DNA of 43,422 nucleotides, taken from Gemmatimonadota bacterium. GTDB taxonomy: Bacteria; Gemmatimonadota; Gemmatimonadetes; Longimicrobiales; Gaopeijiaceae. Positions 16,304-24,536 of this stretch are shown one piece after another. The translations under genes were made by a program, and so were the position numbers. The notes beneath the pieces were generated by a model, which was given only the letters and a program-made list of their open reading frames with translations, was not told the origin of the DNA and searched no databases. The stretch's first letter is position 1; each line of letters begins with the position of its first letter. Location of the stretch: positions 1-43,422 of the forward strand of contig JAOUPR010000027.1 in assembly GCA_029879725.1 (NCBI GenBank). Reading direction: 5' to 3'.

Positions 16304-17197
16304 TCAGGAATGGAGGAGCGCCGCCCGCCACTCTCCGTCTTCGTCCAGGGCGTCCAGGGTGAACCCGGCCGCCGCCACGGCCGCTTCCATCGTCGGCCAC
16401 TCCACGTCCATGATCCCCGAGAGGATCAGCACGCCCCCCGGCCTCAGCGCCGCGCGGAAGCCTGCCAGCATGGGACGAAGGATCCCGGTCTCGATGTTGG
16501 CGACCAGCCCGTCGAGGGGAGCCAGACCCTCGAGGAGCGCGTCGTCCGCCCAGGCGCACATCAGCGTCACCACGGGGTCCACCCCGTTGGCCTCGAGGTT
16601 CTCTTCCTGGGCCTCGCACGCCAGCGGGTCTCCTTCGACGCTGGTGACCCGGGCGGCACCCATGCGCGCGGCGGCGATGCTCAGGATCCCCGATCCGGAC
16701 CCGATGTCGGCCCAGACCGACCCGGGCTCCACCACCCCGTCGAGGAGCCGGAGGCATCCGCGTGTGGTTCCGTGTTCCGCGGTGCCGAACGCCATCTTCG
16801 GGTCCACCACCACCACGATGTCGCCGGGCCCGGCGCCGGCGTCCATCCACGAGGGCGTGACCACGAGCCTCGGGGTGATTCGGCGCGGGGCCAGGCCGCG
16901 CTTCCACGTCTCGGCCCACTCCTCGTCCGGCTGCCAACGGAGGGAGACCTCGATCCCGTGCAGGCCGGTGTCTTCGCTCAACCGCGCGGCGATCCGATCC
17001 TCGCGCGCATCCTCGGGAGACGGGCGGTCGAGATAGGTGACCCACCAACCGTCCCGCTCTTCGATGGCTCGGCCTCCGAGGCCGAGCAGGCCGTCGGCGA
17101 GGAGCGCGTCCAGATCGGGGTCGGGTTCGGCCCCGGCCACCGAAGGCCCCGGACGGGCCCGTACCTCGAGCCACCGGAGCGATGGGTCGCCGCTCAT
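16304..17197 (-). CDS. prmA: Ribosomal protein L11 methyltransferase PrmA
   Basis: A 297-residue SAM-dependent enzyme that methylates ribosomal protein L11. The N-terminal substrate domain (about 1-115) ends before the catalytic domain, which shows [20 protein letters not shown] near residues 131-150 (the family has DPGLAFGTGTHPTT), the SAM motif [15 protein letters not shown], and VEGDPLA. The usual N-[IL]-L after the loop appears as VANIETG. Its start overlaps the dnaJ stop by ATGA, the standard dnaJ-prmA pairing of hrcA-type heat-shock operons. The gene ends 10 bases from the convergent plus-strand gene. Confidence 0.93.
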   Translation of the reverse strand: MSGDPSLRWLEVRARPGPSVAGAEPDPDLDALLADGLLGLGGRAIEERDGWWVTYLDRPSPEDAREDRIAARLSEDTGLHGIEVSLRWQPDEEWAETWKRGLAPRRITPRLVVTPSWMDAGAGPGDIVVVVDPKMAFGTAEHGTTRGCLRLLDGVVEPGSVWADIGSGSGILSIAAARMGAARVTSVEGDPLACEAQEENLEANGVDPVVTLMCAWADDALLEGLAPLDGLVANIETGILRPMLAGFRAALRPGGVLILSGIMDVEWPTMEAAVAAAGFTLDALDEDGEWRAALLHS

Positions 17198-18351
17198 CCT
17201 CCGGTGAAGGCCTCCCGCACCCGCGACCAGAATCCCTTGCGCGCCCGGTGGTCGAGCTTCTCGGGCGCCGGGTCCTCCACCTCACGCAGTTTCCGCACCA
17301 CCTCCTCCTGCTCGGCGGAAAGCTCCTGCGGAACCCACACCAGGATCCGGATGAGCTGGTCTCCCCGCGTACGGCCGTTCAACTCGGGGATCCCGAGTCC
17401 CTTGAGGCGCAGCATCTCCCCACCCTGGATTCCGGGCGGAATCGCCACGTTGGCGGTTCCCTCGATGGTGGGCACTTCGATCTCGTCGCCGAGCACCGCC
17501 TGCCCGAAGGTGATGGGAAGGTCGAAGAGGAGGTCCGACCCCTCCCGGACGAAGCGGGGGTCCTCCTGGATCTCGAGAAGGACCACGAGGTCCCCCCGAG
17601 GCCCCCCGCGGGGTCCCACGCTCCCCTGTCCCCGCAGCGTCAGGAAGTTCTCCGAGGTGACGCCGGCGGGCACCTCCACCTCGATTTCCTTCTCCACGCG
17701 GAGCCGCCCCTCGGCCGAGCAGCGGGTGCACGGCGTGGTGATGACCCGACCCTCACCGCCACAGGTACGGCAGGGCTGAACGCTCACGAACTGACCGAAC
17801 ACCGATCGCTGCACGTGGCGCTCTTCCCCCGCGCCGCCGCATACCGTGCAGGTGGACGGTTGCGTTCCGGGCTCCGCGCCGGAGCCCTCGCAGGCCTCGC
17901 ACGCGTCGAGAAGCGCCACCCGCAGGGTCTTCTTCACCCCCGTGGCCACGTCGGCCAGGGTCAGGGGCAAGCGGATGCGAACCGTCTGACCCTTCCGGGC
18001 CGAGACCCCCGACTGCCGCGCACCGCGCATCCCGAAGAGATCCTCGATGCCCCCGAACCCTCCGAAGTCACGCATGAAGATCTCGATGGCGTCGGAGAAG
18101 TCGAACCCACCGCCGAACCCGCCGCCGCGTCCCTTGAGACCCTGCTCTCCGAATCGGTCGTAGGCGCCACGCTTCTCGGGATCGCGGAGCACCTCGTACG
18201 CCTCCGTGACCTCCTTGAAGCGCTCCTCGGCGTCCTTGGAGCCCTGGTTGCGATCAGGGTGGTGCTCGAGGGCCAGCTTGCGATAGGCCTTCTTTATCTC
18301 ATCGGCGTCCGCGTTTCGCGATACGCCCAGGAGCTCGTAGTAATCCGCCAT
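17194..18351 (-). CDS. dnaJ: Chaperone DnaJ
   Basis: A 385-residue class A J-protein that delivers substrates to DnaK and stimulates its ATPase. The J domain (1-70) has HHPDRNQ with the essential HPD. A Gly/Phe-rich linker follows at about 72-100. The zinc domain has four repeats: [24 protein letters not shown] and CTRCSAEG; the fourth lacks the middle glycine of CxxCxGxG. The C-terminal substrate domains end with a basic tail. It lies 18 bases after hrcA. No grpE or dnaK lies between hrcA and dnaJ, unlike many Gram-positive operons. Confidence 0.97.
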   Translation of the reverse strand: MADYYELLGVSRNADADEIKKAYRKLALEHHPDRNQGSKDAEERFKEVTEAYEVLRDPEKRGAYDRFGEQGLKGRGGGFGGGFDFSDAIEIFMRDFGGFGGIEDLFGMRGARQSGVSARKGQTVRIRLPLTLADVATGVKKTLRVALLDACEACEGSGAEPGTQPSTCTVCGGAGEERHVQRSVFGQFVSVQPCRTCGGEGRVITTPCTRCSAEGRLRVEKEIEVEVPAGVTSENFLTLRGQGSVGPRGGPRGDLVVLLEIQEDPRFVREGSDLLFDLPITFGQAVLGDEIEVPTIEGTANVAIPPGIQGGEMLRLKGLGIPELNGRTRGDQLIRILVWVPQELSAEQEEVVRKLREVEDPAPEKLDHRARKGFWSRVREAFTGG

Positions 18352-18369
18352 GGACCGGGGGACAGAGGA

Positions 18370-19446
18370 TCAGGATTCGAGAATGCGGGATACCAGGGTG
18401 GACGTGTGCCCCACGATGGCCACCACCTTCTCGTAGGGCATCCGGGTGGGCCCGATGACGCCGATCACGCCCTGGAGCCCTCCGACGCGGTACTCGGCCG
18501 TGACGAGAGTGAACTCGCTGAGCGCCAGTGTGCTGTGCTCGCCGCCGATCGTGATCTTCATGCGGCCGCCGTGCTCGCGCTTCAGCATGGCGTCGGCGAT
18601 CAGATCGGTACTCTCCGTGAGGGCGATGAGTTCCTTCAGGCGCTCGCCGCTCTCGAACTCGGGCTGGGCGGCGAGAACGCTGGCGTTGCCCAGGTGCAGG
18701 GAGGAGCCTTCCAGCGTCGCGAGGTTGAACAACTCGGACCCGGACTGCACGAAGATGTTGAGCAGCTCGGACACTCCCTCCTCGGGAGGCGCCACGTCGC
18801 GAAGGCGGTCGGGCAACGTGCGGCGGATGTCGTCCAGGGAAAGACCGGCGAGTCGCTCGTTCATGATCACGGTCAGCGTGACCAGGGTGTCCCGAGGGAC
18901 CTCCACCGGGAGATCCACGTAGACGGTGCGCACCACCCCACCCCGGATGGTGGCCACCATGAGCACCTTGTTCGACGCCACCTGGATGAGCTCGAGCTTC
19001 TCCAGCACCGTCGACTCCACGGAGGGCGCCAGGGCGACCCCCAGTTCGTTGGAGATGAGGCTCAACGCCCGCACGGCCTGCCGAACCAACCGCTCCACAG
19101 CCGACGAGCTCGCTCCCCCGAGCTCACGCACCAACGCGGCCTGCTCCAGCTCGGTCAGAACCTGGGGCTCCATGAGGCGATCCACGAAGAATCGGTACGC
19201 CAGATCCGTGGGGATCCGCCCGGCGGAGGTATGCGGGTGAAAGAGATATCCCTTCCCCTCCAGATCACTCATGGTGTTCCGGACGGTGGCGGCGGACACA
19301 CCGAGGTCGTACCGCCGCGACACCGTGCGGCTCCCGGCGGGCTCCGCCGTGTCGACGTACGTACGGACCACCGCCTCGAGGACCTGACGCTCTCGGTCGG
19401 AAAGGTCCTCGCCTGCCGGATGATCTCTTGATTCCAGGGGTGCCAT
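18370..19446 (-). CDS. hrcA: Heat-inducible transcription repressor HrcA
   Basis: A 358-residue repressor of class I heat-shock genes, which binds CIRCE inverted repeats and needs GroEL to stay active. The N-terminal winged helix (LSDRERQVLEAVVRTYVDTA, then GVSAATVRNTMSDLE) and the TSAGRIPTDLAYRFFVD hinge are typical. The rest is the dimer domain, with GVIGVIGPTRMPYEKV near the end. ATG 19446 is preferred; an upstream extension would enter hemW. No CIRCE element lies in the 32-base gap before it, so its targets must be elsewhere. Its neighbours hemW and dnaJ follow a widespread order. Confidence 0.96.
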   Translation of the reverse strand: MAPLESRDHPAGEDLSDRERQVLEAVVRTYVDTAEPAGSRTVSRRYDLGVSAATVRNTMSDLEGKGYLFHPHTSAGRIPTDLAYRFFVDRLMEPQVLTELEQAALVRELGGASSSAVERLVRQAVRALSLISNELGVALAPSVESTVLEKLELIQVASNKVLMVATIRGGVVRTVYVDLPVEVPRDTLVTLTVIMNERLAGLSLDDIRRTLPDRLRDVAPPEEGVSELLNIFVQSGSELFNLATLEGSSLHLGNASVLAAQPEFESGERLKELIALTESTDLIADAMLKREHGGRMKITIGGEHSTLALSEFTLVTAEYRVGGLQGVIGVIGPTRMPYEKVVAIVGHTSTLVSRILES

Positions 19447-19478
19447 GTCTCGAAGATCGAAAGGGTCGGCGGACCAGG

Positions 19479-20621
19479 TCAAGGCGCCACGACCTCGGAC
19501 AACTCCACGACGAGATGGTCGAGGACCACCCAACCCTCCGCCGTGAGCCGTACCCGGCCGTCGTTTCGGGTCGCCAGGCCCCGTGCTTCCCACGCCGCGG
19601 CCAGCGCCGCACCGGAGGTCCCCAGCCCCTCCTCGGACAACCCGCGGCGCGTGCGCAGCCCCAGCCAGATGGCCTCCAACGCCTCCGCCCCGTCGGTCAC
19701 CACCTCGCGGGACTCTTCCGGGGACCGGTCCAGAAGGGTCCGCTCACGATAGGTGTTCCAGTCGCGGACGTTCCACCGCCGCACCGGCGGAGCGAAGCTA
19801 TGGGCACCGTTGCCGAGACCCAGATACGGGGACCCGTCCCAGTACACCGAGTTGTGCACGGCCTCCCATCCCGGACGCGCGAAATTGGACACCTCGTAGT
19901 GCACGTACCCCGCGCCCTCCAGGGCGGCCACCGCTTCCAGATACTCCTCCCGGTACCGTTCCTCGTCCACCGGATGTTCGCGCCCTTCCGCCACCGCGCG
20001 GCCCAGCGGCGTGGCGGGCTCCACCGAGAGGCCGTAGAGGCTCACATGGGGTGCGTCCAGGGCGAGCGTCCGCTCCAGATCGTCGCGCCACGACCGTCCC
20101 GTGGAAGCGGGAAGCGCGAAGATGAGGTCCACGCTCAGGTTCTCGAACCCCGCCGCGCGCGCCACCCGGACCGCCGTCTCCGCGCCCTCCGCCCCGTGCC
20201 GCCGTCCCATCCACCGGAGCGTGGGCTCGTGAAACGACTGGATCCCGATGCTCAGGCGGTCCACCCCGGCACGACGCCACGCCGCCGCCACAGACTTCGT
20301 GAGGCTCTCGGGATTGGCTTCGGCCGTCCACTCCTCGAGAGCGTCGCCCAGCCGCTCCCGCCCGAGGAGGGCCGCCACCCCCTCCATGGCGGTGGGGCCG
20401 AGGAGAGACGGTGTTCCCCCACCCACATACACCGTGCGGATCCGGTCCGCCGCCACGAAGAGTCCCTCGCGTTCCACGGCCCGGAGTTCACCGGCGAGGG
20501 CCGCCAGCCACCCCTCCACGTCGCCCACCCGCCGCACCTGCACCGCGAAGTCGCAGTAGGGGCAGCGGCGCACGCAGAACGGTGCGTGGACGTACACGGA
20601 CGAGACGGCGGTGGGCGTCAT
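19479..20621 (-). CDS. hemW: HemW, radical SAM heme chaperone
   Basis: A 380-residue radical SAM protein. The iron-sulfur motif is CVRRCPYCDF near residues 15-24, followed by VYVGGGTPSLL, SIGIQSFHE and the late NSVYWDGSPYLGLGNGAHSF block seen in HemW. HemW binds heme and is thought to hand it to respiratory proteins; older annotations call it oxygen-independent coproporphyrinogen oxidase, but HemN-specific N-terminal features are absent. The start ATG 20621 lies 4 bases after the dprA stop. Placement directly before hrcA repeats a conserved gene order. Confidence 0.94.
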   Translation of the reverse strand: MTPTAVSSVYVHAPFCVRRCPYCDFAVQVRRVGDVEGWLAALAGELRAVEREGLFVAADRIRTVYVGGGTPSLLGPTAMEGVAALLGRERLGDALEEWTAEANPESLTKSVAAAWRRAGVDRLSIGIQSFHEPTLRWMGRRHGAEGAETAVRVARAAGFENLSVDLIFALPASTGRSWRDDLERTLALDAPHVSLYGLSVEPATPLGRAVAEGREHPVDEERYREEYLEAVAALEGAGYVHYEVSNFARPGWEAVHNSVYWDGSPYLGLGNGAHSFAPPVRRWNVRDWNTYRERTLLDRSPEESREVVTDGAEALEAIWLGLRTRRGLSEEGLGTSGAALAAAWEARGLATRNDGRVRLTAEGWVVLDHLVVELSEVVAP

Positions 20622-20625
20622 GAGC

Positions 20626-21762
20626 TCAGGCCCGCGCCGATCCGGAAGTGCGGACCACGGCGAAGCGCATCCCCGGACCCCTGCGCACCCACCCCCCCGC
20701 CTCGAGGGTGCTGAGGGCGGCCAACGTGGGGCCCACACCCATCCCGGAACGCCGGGCCACCTCGTCCGCGGAGACGCCGGCCGCGTCCAGTGCCTCGAAC
20801 ACCCTCCCCGCCACCCCAGCGGGGCGAACTCCCGGAGCCCCGTCCGCCGGGGTCGCCACGCGGAGATCCCCTCCCAGCTGGTCTAGCAGCTCGGCGACGG
20901 ACCCCACGGCCCGGGCCCCGTCGCGGATCAATCGTCTGCACCCCTCCGACACCGGATCCCCCTCACGGCCCGGACACGCGAACACGTCCAGCCCCAGGTC
21001 GAGGGCATGATCCACGGTGATGAGCGCGCCGCTCCGCTCACCCGCCTCCACCACCACCACCGCCCGCGAGAGCGCCGCGATGATCCGGTTCCTGCGGGGA
21101 AAGTGGTGGGGAGCCGGATCCGTGCCCGGCGGGAATTCGCTCACCAGGAGCCCCTCCCTGGCGATCTCCGCGAAGAGGCGCGCGTGGGCCCGCGGATACG
21201 GCCGGTCCGTCCCGCACCCGAGCACCGCCACCGTGGGGCCCGCCACCGCCAGGGCACCCCGATGCGCGGCGCCGTCGATTCCCAGGGCGATACCGCTCAC
21301 CACGGGAATCCCCTCCCGGGCCAGCCCCGCCGCCAATTCCTGGGCAACCTTCCGCCCCGTGGCCGTGGAGCGGCGGGAACCCACCACCGCCACGCCCGTG
21401 CCACGAGGGAGGGAGAGCGGGCCCCGCAGGTACAACGTGGGCGGCGGATCGGCGAGATGGAGGAGCGCGGCGGGATATGCCCGACTCCCCAGCGACACGA
21501 TGTCCACCCCCTGGGAGACACACTCGTCGAGCGTGCGCGAGACGGCGTCGCGGATCGAGGGATCCCGGCGCGCCCGTGCGGAGGCGGACCCCGCGACGGC
21601 GGCGAATTCCGCGTCGGGCGCCGTCACCGCCCGTTCCGCCGACCCGAACGTGGCGATCAACCGCTGAACCGTCACCGGTCCTACCCGGGGGAGGCGCTCC
21701 AGAAGCATCACGGCACGCGCCTCGGCGGAGGGCCCGGCGGGAGGGCTCAGGGAGTCCACCAC
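20626..21762 (-). CDS. dprA: DNA-processing protein DprA
   Basis: A 378-residue protein that loads RecA onto incoming single strands in natural transformation and is widely conserved outside competent species. An N-terminal helix-hairpin-helix-like region (LPRVGPVTVQRLIATFGSAE) precedes the Rossmann-type domain with VAVVGSRRSTATGRK, VVSGIALGIDGAAHRGAL, VLGCGTDRPYP, FPRRNRIIAALS and EAGERSGALITVDHAL. A C-terminal winged helix (about 315-370) is present. The start is taken as GTG 21762, overlapping obg by 16 bases; the next codon is also GTG, and ATG 21708 is possible. No other competence genes are in the window. Confidence 0.93.
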   Translation of the reverse strand: MVDSLSPPAGPSAEARAVMLLERLPRVGPVTVQRLIATFGSAERAVTAPDAEFAAVAGSASARARRDPSIRDAVSRTLDECVSQGVDIVSLGSRAYPAALLHLADPPPTLYLRGPLSLPRGTGVAVVGSRRSTATGRKVAQELAAGLAREGIPVVSGIALGIDGAAHRGALAVAGPTVAVLGCGTDRPYPRAHARLFAEIAREGLLVSEFPPGTDPAPHHFPRRNRIIAALSRAVVVVEAGERSGALITVDHALDLGLDVFACPGREGDPVSEGCRRLIRDGARAVGSVAELLDQLGGDLRVATPADGAPGVRPAGVAGRVFEALDAAGVSADEVARRSGMGVGPTLAALSTLEAGGWVRRGPGMRFAVVRTSGSARA

Positions 21763-22775
21763 CCCTCTTCCGTGTCGGCCCCCGACTCCGCGGCCGCCAC
21801 GGCCCGGCTGCGTTTCCAGAGCCCTTCCAGGAGTTCCGCCAGCCCGTGCCTCGCCACCGACGAGATCGTGTACACACCCCATGCGTCGGGAGCGTCGATG
21901 GCGGGCGGCGCCTCCCCCGGTGGCAGGAGGTCGCTCTTCGTCAGCACGAGGCAGTGCGGGGTGAGCGCCAGCGTTTCGGAGTACGCCGCGAGCTCGCTGC
22001 GGAGGAGCTCGTATTCCGCCTGCGGGTCGAGGGCGTCGAGCGGCACCATCACGGCCAGGGTGCGGGTCCGTTCGATGTGTTGGAGGAACTGGTGACCCAG
22101 CCCCTTCCCCTCGTGGGCCCCCTCGATGATCCCGGGGATGTCCGCGACCACGAAGGTCCTGTGATCCGACAACTGCACCACCCCGAGGTTGGGGGTGAGC
22201 GTGGTGAACGGATAGTCCGCTACCTTGGGCTGGGCGGCGGTCACCGACGAGAGGAACGTGGACTTGCCGGCGTTGGGTTCCCCCACCAGACCCACGTCGG
22301 CGATGAGCTTGAGCTCGAGCTTGATGCGGCGCTCCTCTCCCTCCTCGCCGGGCTCCCAACGACGGGGGGCCTGGTTGGTGGCCGTGGCGAAGCGGGCGTT
22401 CCCTCTCCCCCCCCGCCCTCCCCGGGCGACGACGAACCGCTCACCGGGCTCCATGAGCTCTCCGAGCACCTCTCCGGAGTCCGCGTCGGTGACCACCGTT
22501 CCCGGAGGCAGGCGCAAGATCAAATCCTCTCCGCTCCGCCCCGTGCGGTTGCTCCCCTCCCCGTGACGCCCGCGCTCCGCCCGGTACAGCCTCTTGTAGG
22601 AGAAGTCGAGGAGCGTAGCGAGTTGGGGATCCGCCTCGAGGATCACGTCCCCTCCCTTCCCGCCGTCACCTCCCGAAGGACCGCCCCGCGGCACTCCGGT
22701 CTCCCGACGGAAGGCGTCGGCCCCCGATCCGCCCGTACCTGCCACGACCTCGATGGTCGCCCGGTCAATGAACAT
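21747..22775 (-). CDS. obg: GTPase Obg (CgtA)
   Basis: A 342-residue ribosome-associated GTPase required for 50S assembly and stress control. The Gly-rich Obg domain (1-160) has GGKGGDVILEADPQLATL and ARGGRGGRGN. The G domain follows with G1 GEPNAGKST, G3 DIPGIIEGAH and G4 TKSD. A short C-terminal extension ends with the Trp-rich EEGWWTP. It starts at ATG 22775, overlapping the upstream gene by 11 bases, with GAGAGGTTCGAG before the start. It lacks the OCT domain found in some Gram-positive Obg proteins. Confidence 0.97.
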   Translation of the reverse strand: MFIDRATIEVVAGTGGSGADAFRRETGVPRGGPSGGDGGKGGDVILEADPQLATLLDFSYKRLYRAERGRHGEGSNRTGRSGEDLILRLPPGTVVTDADSGEVLGELMEPGERFVVARGGRGGRGNARFATATNQAPRRWEPGEEGEERRIKLELKLIADVGLVGEPNAGKSTFLSSVTAAQPKVADYPFTTLTPNLGVVQLSDHRTFVVADIPGIIEGAHEGKGLGHQFLQHIERTRTLAVMVPLDALDPQAEYELLRSELAAYSETLALTPHCLVLTKSDLLPPGEAPPAIDAPDAWGVYTISSVARHGLAELLEGLWKRSRAVAAAESGADTEEGWWTP

Positions 22776-23463
22776 CTCTCGAACCTCTCTCTGGTGCGCC
22801 ACCATTCGAATCATCCGTGTGCGCCTCCCGGTGACGGGAGACCACGTCTTCCAACGTCCTGCGCGCGATGTCCTCCACGTCCGCGGAAGCGTACCGGAGC
22901 GCCAGCCCCACCGCCGCGGCCACCTCCTCCGGACTCGCGCCCACCCGCAGGGCGCCCCGCAGGTGCGCGTAGAGCTGCCGGGAGGTTCCCAGCACGGTGA
23001 GGATGCCCACGATGCAGAGCTCCCGCTCCACCAGGGGGAGTCCCGGACGCCCCAGCACCCTCCCATACCCCTCGTCCACCATCCATCGGTCCAGATCGGG
23101 ATGGAGTGCCGCGATGTTGCCGCGCAGACCATCGTACTGTGTACCATACACCCGTCGGCACACTTCTTCCCCCCGCGCCGTCCAGGTGGACACGTCGGCC
23201 TCCCGGGGCCGCGGTGCCGGAGGACCCACCTCCCGCCATACCGCCAGGGCGTTCAACGCCGCCGGATACCCCAGGAAGAGGAACGTCTGCACCAGCGCCT
23301 CCTCCATGGCGTCGACGAACTCGGCTCCGGCGGCGGCGGACCACTCCGCCGCGCGCTCGAAGATCTCGCGGAGCCTCTCCTCGTCACGCGAGGCGACACC
23401 TGCGCTGACCTCCACCAGGATGGTGAGTCGGGGCGACAGCACCGGGGTGTCGTCTTCGCCCAT
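22765..23463 (-). CDS. Two-domain carboxymuconolactone decarboxylase-like protein
   Basis: A 232-residue all-helical protein with two carboxymuconolactone decarboxylase/AhpD-like halves. The first (about 15-80) has ALVQTFLFLGYPAALNAL; the second (about 140-215) has ERELCIVGILTVLGTSRQLY, then AHLRGALRVGASPEEVAAAV. The peroxidase-type CxxC is missing: only the Glu and His of the motif remain, with Thr and Gln-region residues where the Cys pair would be. It is therefore not an AhpD peroxidase; a decarboxylase-like or other role is unknown. The start ATG 23463 overlaps the asparaginase stop by one base (TGATG); an ATG three codons earlier is possible. Confidence 0.82.
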   Translation of the reverse strand: MGEDDTPVLSPRLTILVEVSAGVASRDEERLREIFERAAEWSAAAGAEFVDAMEEALVQTFLFLGYPAALNALAVWREVGPPAPRPREADVSTWTARGEEVCRRVYGTQYDGLRGNIAALHPDLDRWMVDEGYGRVLGRPGLPLVERELCIVGILTVLGTSRQLYAHLRGALRVGASPEEVAAAVGLALRYASADVEDIARRTLEDVVSRHREAHTDDSNGGAPERGSRDVH

Positions 23464-24452
23464 CACGCCCACGTCAGGTCGAAGGCGGCGGTGATGCGTC
23501 CCACGTCCTCCCCTCTCGTGTTCACCAGGCCGGGCGTGTGGAGGTCCGCCAGGACCTCCATGTCCTCGTCACCCAACGCACCCAGGAGACCCAGGAGGTG
23601 GACCACCGCCACGTCACAGGCCCGGCGGGCCCCGTCCTCGATCTTCAGGATGAATCCCAACCCTCTCTCACCCAGCCCACCTCCGTACATCCCCTCCGCG
23701 CCCAGCTTCACGAACGCCCGACTCCCGGTGCGCTCCATGACCCGCGTGCACGCGCGCCCGGTCCCTCCCACCATGAAGGGATTCTCCGTCATGGCCTCCA
23801 CGATCAGGGCGGGGGCCTCTCCGCGCCTCGCCGCGCCGGTGAAGCGGCCGAAGGCGCCCGCCATGGCCGGGAGGGGTACCCCGAAGCACGACACGCCACA
23901 CCCGTCCACCCCCACGGCGATCGCCTCTTCCGCAACCCCGGTCCAGCGCGCGATCTCCGCCAGCATCCGCCGCTGCACAGGGTGATCCGGGCGATGGTAG
24001 TCCTCCACCGGCCATCCCATGGCCGCCGCCAGCGCCACCATCCCGGCGTGCTTGCCGGAGCAGTTGTTGTGGACGGGGAGCGCCCGCTCCCGCGCACGGA
24101 TCAACTCGTGGGCTTCCCTCGTCCTGAACGGGAGATGGGGGCCACATCGCAGGTCCTCCTCCCGGGCGCCGGCCTTGGACAGGATCGACCGCGCGCCTTC
24201 CAGGTGGAGCGGCTCGCCCTCGTGCGACGCGCAACAGAGCGCCAACTCCGCTCGCGTGAGGCCGAAGCGCTCCAGGACCCCCTCCTCGACCAGAGGGAGC
24301 GCTTGAAAGGGCTTGGCCACCGAACGGAAGAACGCCACCCCGTCGGGAGACCCCGCGGTCGCGACGACCCTCCCGTCCGCGTCGGCCACGGCCACGTGCA
24401 CCCGATGCCGTGACTCCACCACCTCTCCCCGGGAGACCTCCACGAAGCTCAC
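23463..24452 (-). CDS. L-asparaginase, AnsA/Rhizobium etli type
   Basis: A 329-residue enzyme that should hydrolyse asparagine to aspartate and ammonia. It belongs to the AnsII family (first seen in Rhizobium etli), not to the bacterial type I/II fold. It shows FFRSVAKPFQA with Ser44 and Lys47 (the S-x-x-K pair), CASHEGE, HNNCSGKHAGM with the zinc-binding Cys, and VDGCGVSCFGVP with the second Cys. The start is GTG 24452 with GGAGG 7 bases upstream. No signal peptide is seen, so it is cytoplasmic. It lies 84 bases after the S41 peptidase gene and is coupled to the next gene by TGATG. Confidence 0.92.
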   Translation of the reverse strand: MSFVEVSRGEVVESRHRVHVAVADADGRVVATAGSPDGVAFFRSVAKPFQALPLVEEGVLERFGLTRAELALCCASHEGEPLHLEGARSILSKAGAREEDLRCGPHLPFRTREAHELIRARERALPVHNNCSGKHAGMVALAAAMGWPVEDYHRPDHPVQRRMLAEIARWTGVAEEAIAVGVDGCGVSCFGVPLPAMAGAFGRFTGAARRGEAPALIVEAMTENPFMVGGTGRACTRVMERTGSRAFVKLGAEGMYGGGLGERGLGFILKIEDGARRACDVAVVHLLGLLGALGDEDMEVLADLHTPGLVNTRGEDVGRITAAFDLTWA

Positions 24453-24536
24453 GCCGTCGCCTCCATCAGCACGTGTGCACGCACTGCAATATCGAACCCG
24501 ACCCGGACACCCGGGATGTCTCGGTGGGCCTGCGGA

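Noticed and set aside
19447-19478. A search for a CIRCE element in front of hrcA.
   Set aside because: The 32-base gap has no TTAGCACTC-type repeat.
20626-21762. A competence locus built around dprA.
   Set aside because: No other competence genes are present, and dprA is widespread in non-competent bacteria.
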